DNA from: Clostridiales bacterium
GTDB lineage: Bacteria; Bacillota; Clostridia; Lachnospirales; Lachnospiraceae
Assembly: GCA_021204765.1 (NCBI GenBank)
Contig: JAJPYU010000096.1
Location: forward strand, 1-6,214
Direction: 5' to 3'
Length of the DNA: 6,214 nucleotides
Part shown: positions 1 through 4,392 of the stretch, piece by piece
How the letters are laid out: each line of letters opens with the position of its first letter
How positions within the stretch are numbered: the stretch's first letter is position 1
Notes under the pieces: generated by a model
Told to the model about the DNA's origin: nothing
Database searches by the model: none
What the model saw: only the letters and a program-made list of their open reading frames with translations
Translations under genes and position numbers: made by a program

Positions 1-2
1 GA

Positions 3-36
3 GTCTCGTGGGCTCGGAGTTGTGTATATTAGACAG
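3..36 (+). other. Nextera read-2 adapter / Tn5 mosaic-end artefact
   Basis: The 34 bases differ at only three positions from the Illumina Nextera read-2 transposase adapter as I remember it. The first 17 bases (gtctcgtgggctcggag) match exactly, and the following 19-bp mosaic-end part ends in the expected agacag. Position at the extreme contig end, plus the abrupt break of the coding frame to its right, indicates untrimmed, error-containing adapter rather than genomic DNA. Bases 1-2 are probably also artefact. Confidence 0.9.
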
Positions 37-119
37 TATCTGAGCAGATGCACCTCCGATGTCCTGGCAAAAAGGTCCAGCTCTGTTGAATTAAAATCCG
101 TGATTTCAGTGATACTCAT
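37..119 (-). CDS. TrmH/SpoU-family RNA methyltransferase, N-terminal fragment
   Basis: The first 27 to 28 codons of a gene that runs off the left end. The peptide starts MSITEITDFN and continues with STELDLFARTSEVHLLRY. This resembles the N-terminus of a group of Clostridia TrmH-family RNA methyltransferases, in which a segment of the type ELDxxARLTExxLLxxY precedes the conserved EPExGIFIAESPKV region. That diagnostic part lies beyond the contig end, so the assignment rests on the N-terminal resemblance only. The ATG at 119-117 is preceded by AAGGACAGG, an acceptable ribosome binding site, and by a possible extended -10 promoter. Such enzymes methylate a 2'-OH in rRNA or tRNA using S-adenosylmethionine; the target here cannot be told. 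The break point coincides with the adapter, so it is an assembly end and not a natural truncation. Confidence 0.6.
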
Positions 120-152
120 ATCCTGTCCTTAATCTTCCACGCATTTGCATTT

Positions 153-160
153 AATATACC
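153..160 (-). promoter_or_regulatory. Possible extended -10 promoter for the TrmH-like gene
   Basis: On the minus strand TGG-TATATT (TATATT at 158-153 with the TG of an extended -10 element) lies about 35 bases before the ATG at 119. The -35 region at 17 bp spacing is TGGTGA, a poor match. It follows the terminator at 204-233, so a fresh promoter is expected here. Confidence 0.35.
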
Positions 161-203
161 ATAAATCAACCCGGCTCACCACAATAAAATCTTTTCCGGG
201 CAC

Positions 204-233
204 AAAAAACCCGATGGATCTCTCCACCGGGGG
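204..233 (-). terminator. Rho-independent terminator, left copy
   Basis: On the minus strand a 9-bp stem (bases 223-231 with 210-218, one G-T wobble) closes a GAGA tetraloop and is followed by six T residues at 209-204. The stem is part of the 72-bp direct repeat shared with the tRNA-Gln terminator at 2222-2255, but the T tract lies outside it and differs between the copies. It would stop transcription coming from the small-gene cassette to the right. Confidence 0.75.
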
Positions 234-281
234 TCTTGTGATACAGGGCTAACAGGATTCGAACCTGTAAATGACGGAGTC
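210..281 (-). repeat. 72-bp direct repeat, left copy: tRNA-Gln 3' half plus terminator stem (att-like)
   Basis: This segment is identical, base for base, to 2232-2303. On the minus strand it holds tRNA-Gln nucleotides 36 to 73 (281-244: last anticodon base, 3' anticodon stem, T arm, 3' acceptor strand, discriminator G), then the spacer and most of the terminator hairpin. No 5' tRNA half precedes it, so it cannot form a tRNA. To the right of 281 a weaker match to the anticodon arm persists (CAACAGACT here, CAACGGACT in the tRNA). Known biology: tyrosine recombinases often cross over in the anticodon loop and leave the tRNA 3' end duplicated at the far end of the integrated element. Confidence 0.85.
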
Positions 282-437
282 TTAAGTCTGTTGTGCTGTG
301 GCCGTTTTCCCCTTTATTTTCAAGGGAAACTCATCCATATCCTCAAGCATGTCTTCTTCTGAATCCCTGCCTTTATCATCAGTAAACATATTCTGTATTT
401 CTTCTAATTTCTCTTTATCTGTATTATTTTTTAACTC
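282..437 (-). pseudogene. 51-codon in-frame extension after the stop of the 438-638 gene, possible coding remnant
   Basis: Directly after the TAA stop at 440-438 the same reading frame stays open for 51 codons until a TAA at 284-282. The encoded peptide starts ELKNNTDKEKLEEIQNMF, is highly charged and acidic in the middle (DSEEDMLEDMDEF), and ends KIKGKTATAQQT. An internal ATG at 389-387 could start a 35-residue product, but only a weak purine stretch lies upstream. The final stop abuts the 72-bp repeat at 281 exactly. It could be the C-terminal part of a once longer protein split by a nonsense mutation, a separate tiny gene, or chance. I recognise no family. Confidence 0.3.
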
Positions 438-638
438 TTATGTCATACCATCACAATGATCCTCCAGGTGTACTTCTTCTCTGGTACCATCACTGTACAC
501 CTGATAAATCTTTTTCGTTTTACCGTCATAAACGGCCACAGGGATATCCATAGCTTTCATTCTCTTCAATTCAAGCCTCACTGCTTCTCTGGCTCTTTTC
601 ACTACCTGTTCATCTGTAATTATATTTCTCTCATCCAT
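438..638 (-). CDS. Small charged hypothetical protein (66 aa), fourth gene of the cassette
   Basis: A 66-residue protein with no signal peptide or membrane segment. Residues about 9-30 look like an amphipathic, strongly charged helix (DEQVVKRAREAVRLELKRMK). They are followed by a short beta-like segment with the pattern PVAVYDGKTKKIYQVYSDGT near residues 33-52. Similar short proteins, a helix followed by a D-x-K-T-K-x-I-Y and Y-x-D-G hairpin, are familiar as unnamed hypotheticals from Lachnospiraceae, but I know of no assigned function. The ATG at 638 lies 12 bp after the stop of the upstream gene, with a weak GGGGA-like ribosome binding site. Tight spacing implies co-transcription with the DUF3990 gene. 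The frame stays open for 51 codons beyond the stop. By size and position it could be an antitoxin or accessory subunit; that is a guess. Confidence 0.65.
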   Translation of the reverse strand: MDERNIITDEQVVKRAREAVRLELKRMKAMDIPVAVYDGKTKKIYQVYSDGTREEVHLEDHCDGMT

Positions 639-650
639 AATGGTTCCCCA

Positions 651-896
651 TCATTGGCTTATATATTCATACATAGCATCACTGCCATGCTCCAACTCCA
701 AGAGGCATGCTTCGCATAAATACTTATCCGGTTCAAGAAGGAGACCGGTATCCAAATCATTTATTTTTTCAAAAAAATCCGTAGCGATCAGTCTCTTGTA
801 TGCTTCCTCATAATCAATAGAATAATATTCCATCAAATATTTTGTGATTGCCACAACAGACAAACCCAATGTCACCTGAGCCCTTCCCTCAGACAT
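651..896 (-). CDS. Small helical hypothetical protein (81 aa), third gene of the cassette
   Basis: An 81-residue protein, soluble by composition. After a short N-terminus it shows a helical segment (VVAITKYLMEYYSIDYEEAYKRL, about residues 14-36), then a turn and a C-terminal part containing LLLEPDKYLCEACLLELEHG, with cysteines at 61 and 64. The first half, a helix ending in YLMEYYSIDYEEA, has the same layout as the first half of the DUF3791 protein at 1444-1650 (MYLVTDNYCRAHNISARE). I therefore suspect a distant DUF3791-like protein, but no family can be named with confidence. The ATG at 896 lies 6 bp after the DUF3990 stop (TGATGAGAAATG), with GGTGA and GAG in the end of that gene as the only ribosome binding site, which suggests translational coupling. 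Proximity to a putative ADP-ribosyltransferase makes an antitoxin or partner role possible. Confidence 0.7.
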   Translation of the reverse strand: MSEGRAQVTLGLSVVAITKYLMEYYSIDYEEAYKRLIATDFFEKINDLDTGLLLEPDKYLCEACLLELEHGSDAMYEYISQ

Positions 897-902
897 TTCT
901 CA

Positions 903-1454
903 TCACCGCCAATCTATCTCACGGATACTCTTTATAATAGTATCAGCCACGTTCTGCTTCCCTATAAAATATTGTATGCCAAGATTCTCTACTTCCAAAT
1001 TCTTCAGCAGAGTCTCTTTTGCCTGAGGACTGCCTGTCTCTCCATAAAGGCCCTCCTCATACGCTTTTAAGCATAATGCCGTATCATCATCTGCCGTCGC
1101 CCCTGCTACAAAATCATAATCATGCGGCATCCCGCCCTTTTTTCTGCACATCAGGACAAAATCCAGCCATTCTGAATCTGCGGTCTCAAACACCTTTACT
1201 TTCATATGGTTAAGTCTTTCCAGATTCAGCTCCACTTCATATAAATATTCGTGAAAAACAGCGTTCTCCTTATTACGGCTTCTTCTGACAGCCTCTCGGT
1301 ATTTCTTATGCATCATGCCTATCGCCTGTTGCTTGGATACAGCCATGTAAAAACCTTTGCCGAAGTCCTTTCTACTCCTACCGGCGGTCACATCGACATC
1401 CGTTATTTTTGAAATCGTGCCATGATAAAGTGTCGATTTTAATTCATGATACAT
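903..1454 (-). CDS. DUF3990 protein, ADP-ribosyltransferase-like fold, putative toxin/effector
   Basis: I recognise the DUF3990 family from LYHGT near the N-terminus (His about residue 11), DFGKGFYMA about 20 residues later, the downstream segment YDFVAGATADDDT (about 113-125), and IQYFIGKQNVAD near the C-terminus (about 160-171). The YHGT plus GxGFY pair recalls the nucleotide-binding H and Y motifs of PARP/DarT-type ADP-ribosyltransferases, with the late glutamine as the candidate third residue. To my knowledge DUF3990 belongs to the ADP-ribosyl fold group; enzymatic activity here is inferred. The frame is open from a TTG at 1463, but that codon is 1 nt from the GGAG site. The ATG at 1454 lies 10 nt behind it, so I prefer ATG (183 aa). 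It overlaps the DUF3791 gene by 11 bp, so the two are probably translationally coupled. Confidence 0.82.
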   Translation of the reverse strand: MYHELKSTLYHGTISKITDVDVTAGRSRKDFGKGFYMAVSKQQAIGMMHKKYREAVRRSRNKENAVFHEYLYEVELNLERLNHMKVKVFETADSEWLDFVLMCRKKGGMPHDYDFVAGATADDDTALCLKAYEEGLYGETGSPQAKETLLKNLEVENLGIQYFIGKQNVADTIIKSIREIDWR

Positions 1455-1650
1455 ATTGCTCAATCTCCTCTACCATTTCATCATTGGTCATGCTGTCAAA
1501 AATATCCGGACATTCCGCAACGTAATTGAGTATGTCATATTTTTTGTCCAGGCTCAGGAATTCCCTTGCCGAGATATTGTGTGCCCTGCAATAATTATCT
1601 GTCACAAGGTACATAAGAAATATTGTATTGTTTAATCTCTTTTCAGACAT
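1444..1650 (-). CDS. DUF3791 domain protein (68 aa), first gene of the cassette
   Basis: A 68-residue protein that is essentially one DUF3791 domain. It starts with a hydrophobic helix (NNTIFLMYLVTDNYCRAHN, about residues 7-25), followed by SAREFLSLDKKYDILNYV and a C-terminal EMVEEIEQYV. The pattern of a helix, a KYD(I/V)xxY(I/V) segment and a final acidic D/E-rich helix is typical of the family. DUF3791 genes are commonly found directly upstream of DUF3990 genes in Clostridia, as here, which supports both calls. The function is unknown; by analogy with two-gene modules it may neutralise or regulate its DUF3990 partner. The ATG at 1650 is preceded by AGGA 9 nt upstream, and two TATAAT-like boxes lie within 55 bp. 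The 3' end overlaps the next gene. Confidence 0.8.
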   Translation of the reverse strand: MSEKRLNNTIFLMYLVTDNYCRAHNISAREFLSLDKKYDILNYVAECPDIFDSMTNDEMVEEIEQYVS

Positions 1651-1685
1651 ATTCTAATATCCTGTACCTCTCTTCTTTGATTGTC

Positions 1686-1701
1686 AGTATAACATATTAT
1701 A
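1686..1701 (-). promoter_or_regulatory. Candidate -10 boxes for the DUF3791/DUF3990 cassette
   Basis: On the minus strand a perfect TATAAT (1701-1696) and a TATACT (1691-1686) stand 36 to 51 bp before the ATG at 1650. No good TTGACA-like -35 lies at 17 bp from either, so the exact promoter is uncertain. The AT-rich position between the hairpin at 1741-1779 and the first gene is where the cassette promoter is expected. Confidence 0.4.
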
Positions 1702-1740
1702 ATCTGGTCTGCCATTCCAAATTAAGGTAAATCAGCTATT

Positions 1741-1779
1741 GGTACATGCCGGTGCAGATAAACCGCACCGGCACATACC
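1741..1779. repeat. Large inverted repeat (15-bp stem, 9-nt loop)
   Basis: The arms GGTACATGCCGGTGC (1741-1755) and GCACCGGCACATACC (1765-1779) pair over 15 positions: 13 Watson-Crick pairs and two adjacent G-T wobbles when read as minus-strand RNA (A/C mismatches on the plus strand). This favours function as RNA made from the minus strand. No T run follows on either strand, so it is not a standard intrinsic terminator. It sits between the antitoxin-like remnant and the cassette, and could insulate or regulate the cassette, or be a recombination or processing site. Confidence 0.7.
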
Positions 1780-1889
1780 TGTCACCATCATATCATCTGG
1801 ATACCAGCCTCCATGTCATAATAGTAAGCGTGGTCAGCCAATACCTCTTCATCCATGACGGTTGTCTCATACTAATACCAATATTTGTC

Positions 1890-2068
1890 TCATATTCCGA
1901 AATCTTTTCTTAATTCCGCTTCCACATAGTCGGCAGAAAACACCTTCCCTCTACCATATCGGCATAGCCTTTTTCTATCTCATCATCAAACTGGCTCTTA
2001 GTAAGCATACCGTAGGTCAACGGCATATTGTCTGGCAACTCCACTCCAATCGGACATCTCAATGTCAT
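1890..2068 (-). pseudogene. Frameshifted RelB-type antitoxin-like gene
   Basis: The ATG at 2068 follows AGGA at 5-nt spacing. The frame gives MTLRCPIGVELPDNMPLTYG and then MLTKSQFDDEIEKGYADMVEGR before it drifts and stops at 1912-1910 after 52 codons. If one base is restored near 1941-1948 (a GGAAGGTG run on the minus strand), translation continues as VFSADYVEAELRKDFGI and ends at the TGA at 1892-1890, giving 59 residues. The L-T-x-x-Q-F-x-x-E-I-E-K-G-Y-A-D pattern with a C-terminal xxELRKDFGI resembles small antitoxins paired with RelE/ParE-type toxins. No toxin gene follows, so this seems to be an orphan, degraded antitoxin. A single-base sequencing or assembly error would be the alternative. 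Confidence 0.55.
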
Positions 2069-2221
2069 TTTAATCCTACTACAATATATTTATGGGTTAG
2101 ATACCTCAATTATGAGTATCATCCATCAGAAATATGATTTTATATTATATTACCACAAAAACATCTGCAGCACTATAACAGCACAAAATTTTATTGGTTA
2201 CTTTCCAAACGAGCCAGTGCA

Positions 2222-2255
2222 TAAAGAAACCCCCGATGGATCTCTCCACCGGGGG
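2222..2255 (-). terminator. Rho-independent terminator of the tRNA-Pro/tRNA-Gln operon
   Basis: Read on the minus strand, an 11-bp stem (2255-2245 with 2240-2230, CCCCC pairing with GGGGG, one G-T wobble) closes a GAGA tetraloop and is followed by TTTCTTT. It begins 10 bases after the tRNA-Gln discriminator. Most of it is duplicated at 204-233. Confidence 0.9.
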
Positions 2256-2303
2256 TCTTGTGATACAGGGCTAACAGGATTCGAACCTGTAAATGACGGA
2301 GTC
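2232..2303 (-). repeat. 72-bp direct repeat, right copy, inside tRNA-Gln and its terminator (att-like)
   Basis: Identical to 210-281. On the minus strand it starts at the third anticodon base of tRNA-Gln (2303) and runs through the T arm, acceptor 3' strand and most of the terminator. The start in the anticodon loop matches the usual crossover site of tRNA-targeting tyrosine recombinases. Beyond 2232 the copies diverge: five C here against three in the left copy, and a different T tract. Confidence 0.85.
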
Positions 2304-2337
2304 AGAGTCCGTTGCCTTACCATTTGGCGATAGCCCT
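2266..2337 (-). tRNA. tRNA-Gln (anticodon CTG)
   Basis: The minus-strand sequence folds into a full cloverleaf: acceptor AGGGCTA with TAGCCCT, a D arm GCC/GGC, anticodon stem ACGGA/TCCGT around the loop CTCTGAC with CTG at 2305-2303, and a T arm ACAGG/CCTGT around TTCGAAT. The discriminator is G at 2266 and CCA is not encoded. It reads CAG codons. It lies 5 bases behind tRNA-Pro, in the same operon, and its 3' half is duplicated at 244-281. Confidence 0.95.
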
Positions 2338-2342
2338 ATAAA

Positions 2343-2417
2343 TCGGAGTGACAGGATTTGAACCTGCGACCTCCTGGTCCCTAACCAGACGCTCTAGCCA
2401 AACTGAGCCACACCCCG
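2343..2417 (-). tRNA. tRNA-Pro (anticodon AGG)
   Basis: The minus-strand cloverleaf has acceptor CGGGGTG with CACTCCG (one G-T), D stem GCTC/GAGC, anticodon stem TCTGG/CCAGG around TTAGGGA with anticodon AGG at 2382-2380, and T arm GCAGG/CCTGT around TTCAAAT. The discriminator is A at 2343 and CCA is not encoded. The A at position 34 means it reads CCU, possibly after modification. It is the first gene of a two-tRNA operon served by the promoter at 2460-2488. Confidence 0.93.
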
Positions 2418-2459
2418 TCATGTCCGCCTTGCGAAATATTTATCCGCGAAAGCTTTTTA

Positions 2460-2488
2460 ATAGTAGCATTGGGGCCGCTAAAAGTCAA
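2460..2488 (-). promoter_or_regulatory. Sigma-A-type promoter of the tRNA operon, overlapping the sigH stop
   Basis: On the minus strand TTGACT (2488-2483) and TACTAT (2465-2460) are separated by exactly 17 bp, and TGC just before the -10 box supplies an extended -10 element. Transcription should start near 2453, about 36 bases before the tRNA-Pro 5' end. The TGA inside the -35 box is the stop codon of sigH, so promoter and gene end share bases. Confidence 0.85.
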
Positions 2489-3087
2489 GTGTGAAAATCA
2501 TTTTCCTGCACTTTTCTTCGGATCCTCTGTATTGCGTTGTCTATGGATTTGTCCGGCTTTCCCATGCGCTCAGCAATCTGGTGATAATTCAAGCCCTCCA
2601 GATAATGATCGAGTACAGCCTGCTCCATTTCACTTAAGTGCTCCGCGAGCCCGGCGAGGAAATCCTCCGCATTTTCCCGGTCGATGAGCAGCTTCTCCGG
2701 ATTGACTTCATTCGCCGCAGCCAAATCCACCGGATATGTCCCTTCCGTCTGCTCCTCCCCTCCGGAGAGGGAAACGTAGGAATTTAAGGGGCCGTGCTTT
2801 TTCCTGGCGGCGGACTCTATGGCCGAATATATCTGGCGGTTTATACATAGCTCCGCAAAGGGATAGAAGGCACCGACGGACTCGTCATAATCCCGGATGG
2901 CCTTAAAGAGACCTATCATGCCCTCCTGTATCAGGTCGTCGGTGTCTCCGCCGAAGAGAAAAAGGGTGTTGGCCTTTTTGCGGACCAGGGGCTTGTACTT
3001 TTCCAGTAAGTATTCCATGACGGAGGAGTCGCCGTCCCGAAGAAATCGTATCAAATTCGTATCAGAGATGGAATCATAATTCTGCAT
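2485..3087 (-). CDS. sigH: Sporulation / stationary-phase sigma factor SigH (Spo0H)
   Basis: A sigma-70-family factor of 200 residues, slightly shorter than Bacillus subtilis SigH (218). Region 2 spans about residues 22-95, with DDLIQEGMIGLFKAIRDYD as the core-binding helix (50-68), followed by FAELCINRQIYSAIESAARKKHGPLNSYVSL, which is typical of SigH. Region 4 lies at about 148-193, with LNYHQIAERMGKPDKSIDNA (166-185) as the helix-turn-helix that binds the -35 element. In Firmicutes SigH directs early sporulation and post-exponential genes. The ATG at 3087 lacks a good ribosome binding site on its strand, yet an in-frame stop lies a short distance upstream and MQNYDSISDTNLI fits the family N-terminus. 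It lies 81 bp behind rlmB, without yacP. No terminator follows, so its transcripts may run into the tRNAs. Confidence 0.92.
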   Translation of the reverse strand: MQNYDSISDTNLIRFLRDGDSSVMEYLLEKYKPLVRKKANTLFLFGGDTDDLIQEGMIGLFKAIRDYDESVGAFYPFAELCINRQIYSAIESAARKKHGPLNSYVSLSGGEEQTEGTYPVDLAAANEVNPEKLLIDRENAEDFLAGLAEHLSEMEQAVLDHYLEGLNYHQIAERMGKPDKSIDNAIQRIRRKVQENDFHT

Positions 3088-3168
3088 GTTTGTTTTTGTG
3101 AGGTGCCCTGATTTTCTATGTATTTACTTATCTTAGATGCCCGCAGTTTTTCGCTGGCGTCCATTTAT

Positions 3169-3912
3169 TTATTTGTTCATGCGTTGGCGGACAATCTCAT
3201 AGGCCAGGACACCTGCCGCCACGGAAGCATTCAGGGAGTCTATGTCACCATGCATGGGGATGGAGGCAGTGAAATCGCAGGTCTCCTTTACAAGCTTGCT
3301 GACGCCCTCGCCCTCGCTGCCGATGACCAGGCCGATGGGACCGGTGAGATTCTGGCAATACATGGAATCGCCCTCCATATCGGCGCATACGAACCAGAGG
3401 CCCTGCTCCTTTAGCTCCTTCATGGTAGAGACCAGATTCGTGACTTTGGCCACCGGGGTGTAATTGATGGCTCCGGCGGAGGCCTTGGCCACCACCGCGG
3501 TCAGGCCCACTGCCCGGCGCTTCGGTATGATGACGCCGTGGGCTCCGGCCAGATTCGCGGTGCGGATGATGGCACCCAGATTGTGGGGATCCTCGATGCC
3601 GTCCGGTATGATAATGAAGGGATCCTCGCCCCGCTCTTTCGCGCGGCTCATGATGTCCTCCACCGTGGCATAGGAATAGGCCGCCGCAATGGCGATGACG
3701 CCCTGGTGCTTTCCCGTCTCGGAGAGCTGATCCATGCGCTCCTTCGAAACAAAGGAAAGGATGCTCCCATGTTTCTTAGCTTCTCTGACTATAGTATTAA
3801 TAGGGCCATCCTTACAGCCATCCAACACAAAAACTTTATCTATGGTTTTGTCTGAGCGAAACGCCTCTATCACAGCGTTGCGGCCCTCAATCTTAGATTC
3901 ACTCACATCCAT
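3169..3912 (-). CDS. rlmB: 23S rRNA 2'-O-methyltransferase RlmB (SPOUT/TrmH family)
   Basis: A 247-residue SPOUT methyltransferase. The N-terminal substrate-binding domain starts with IEGRNAVIEAF (residues 8-18). The three SpoU motifs follow: DPHNLGAIIRTA (108-119, with the Asn and Arg of the active site), GLVIGSEGEGVS (194-205), and IPMHGDIDSLNASVAAGVLA (218-237), which form the knotted S-adenosylmethionine site. The family methylates the ribose of a guanosine in the peptidyl-transferase region of 23S rRNA (G2251 in E. coli). Length and motif spacing are normal. AGAGG lies 7 nt before the ATG, inside the end of mrnC, with only 2 bp between the genes, so the two are co-translated. The related B. 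subtilis gene (yacO) lies in the same order. Confidence 0.93.
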   Translation of the reverse strand: MDVSESKIEGRNAVIEAFRSDKTIDKVFVLDGCKDGPINTIVREAKKHGSILSFVSKERMDQLSETGKHQGVIAIAAAYSYATVEDIMSRAKERGEDPFIIIPDGIEDPHNLGAIIRTANLAGAHGVIIPKRRAVGLTAVVAKASAGAINYTPVAKVTNLVSTMKELKEQGLWFVCADMEGDSMYCQNLTGPIGLVIGSEGEGVSKLVKETCDFTASIPMHGDIDSLNASVAAGVLAYEIVRQRMNK

Positions 3913-3914
3913 TA

Positions 3915-4358
3915 TTAAACCTCTTTAGCCTGAATTTTCTCTAATCCGAGTTTTATGAGGGCCAGCATGCGCCCGGTCTGCCCGGAGAGATACAGATACC
4001 CCATCAGCGCCTCGAACCCCGTGGCCCGGCGGTAGTCCGCCACCGTGGCATTCTTCGCTATGGTAGCCGACTTCGCATTGCGACCCCGGCGGTAGAAATC
4101 CGCCTCCGTCTCAGAAAGCTCCGGCAGCAGCAGTTCGATCATTTCCGACTGGGTCTGTGCTTTCACCAGCTGGCTGGTCTGGTGGTGGAGGGTGTTCACC
4201 TTTGCGTGGCTCTCCCCCACCTCGATGGAGCGTATCACAAGGTCGTAGACCCCGTCCCCGATGTAGGCCAGAGTCAGAGGCGGACAGGTCCTGAAATCCA
4301 CATCCTCTATGGGAAAATATTTCTTTATCTCCTGATAATAGTCTGTCTGATCCGCCAA
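3915..4358 (-). CDS. mrnC: Mini-ribonuclease III (MrnC), probable TTG start
   Basis: A small RNase III-type nuclease lacking the dsRNA-binding domain, which in B. subtilis matures 23S rRNA ends. The catalytic domain shows LAYIGDGVYDLVIR (Asp about 35), RRGRNAKSATIAKNATVADYR in the middle, and FEALMGYLYL (Glu about 116), matching the catalytic Asp/Glu spacing of the family. The frame is open up to 4487, but the extra 43 codons come from an intergenic repeat. An ideal AGGAGG stands 6 nt before a TTG at 4358, giving 147 residues, close to the 143 of B. subtilis MrnC. I therefore choose TTG; an ATG next to it is out of frame. The gene follows cysS and is 2 bp upstream of rlmB. Confidence 0.9.
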   Translation of the reverse strand: MADQTDYYQEIKKYFPIEDVDFRTCPPLTLAYIGDGVYDLVIRSIEVGESHAKVNTLHHQTSQLVKAQTQSEMIELLLPELSETEADFYRRGRNAKSATIAKNATVADYRRATGFEALMGYLYLSGQTGRMLALIKLGLEKIQAKEV

Positions 4359-4392
4359 TCCATTCCTCCTGAAAATTCTGTTTATGGCAATA

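Larger units (their letters stand above)
1651..2229. other. Gene-poor island segment with decayed coding remnants
   Basis: No intact gene is seen in this 579-base stretch. It holds the cassette's candidate -10 boxes, a strong hairpin (1741-1779), a 22-codon minus-strand open stretch (1788-1856, starting MDEEVLADHAYYYDMEAG) that looks like a gene-end fragment but matches nothing I can name, and the frameshifted antitoxin-like gene (1890-2068). From 2069 to 2221 it is very AT-rich, with a minus-strand TATAAT at 2149-2144 that could serve the antitoxin-like gene. Open stretches on the plus strand across 1862-2333 show no family resemblance or ribosome binding sites and run into the tRNA. Confidence 0.6.
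210..2303. mobile_element. Putative integrase-less genomic island in tRNA-Gln
   Basis: About 2 kb of visibly AT-richer DNA is bounded by exact 72-bp direct repeats derived from the 3' end of tRNA-Gln(CTG) and its terminator. The tRNA stays intact at the right end, and the leftover 3' fragment marks the left end. Contents: a decayed antitoxin-like gene, a hairpin, and a four-gene cassette with DUF3791 and DUF3990 proteins, all in the same direction as the tRNA. No recombinase, excisionase or replication gene is visible, so this would be a decayed remnant or a small passenger element moved in trans. The outer genes (tRNA operon and TrmH-like gene) would become neighbours if the island were removed. 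The repeat geometry is direct observation; the mobility is inference. Confidence 0.65.

Noticed and set aside
244..281. A second tRNA-Gln gene on the left
   Set aside because: Only nucleotides 36-73 match. The flanking sequence gives an 8-base loop with a mismatch in the stem, and no D arm or 5' acceptor strand follows, so no cloverleaf can form.
1862..2137. A 91-codon plus-strand open frame
   Set aside because: It lies antisense to the antitoxin-like remnant, which has a ribosome binding site and recognisable family pattern. The plus-strand peptide is unconvincing.
2028..2333. A 101-codon plus-strand open frame
   Set aside because: It runs through the terminator and antisense through tRNA-Gln, with no ribosome binding site or family resemblance.
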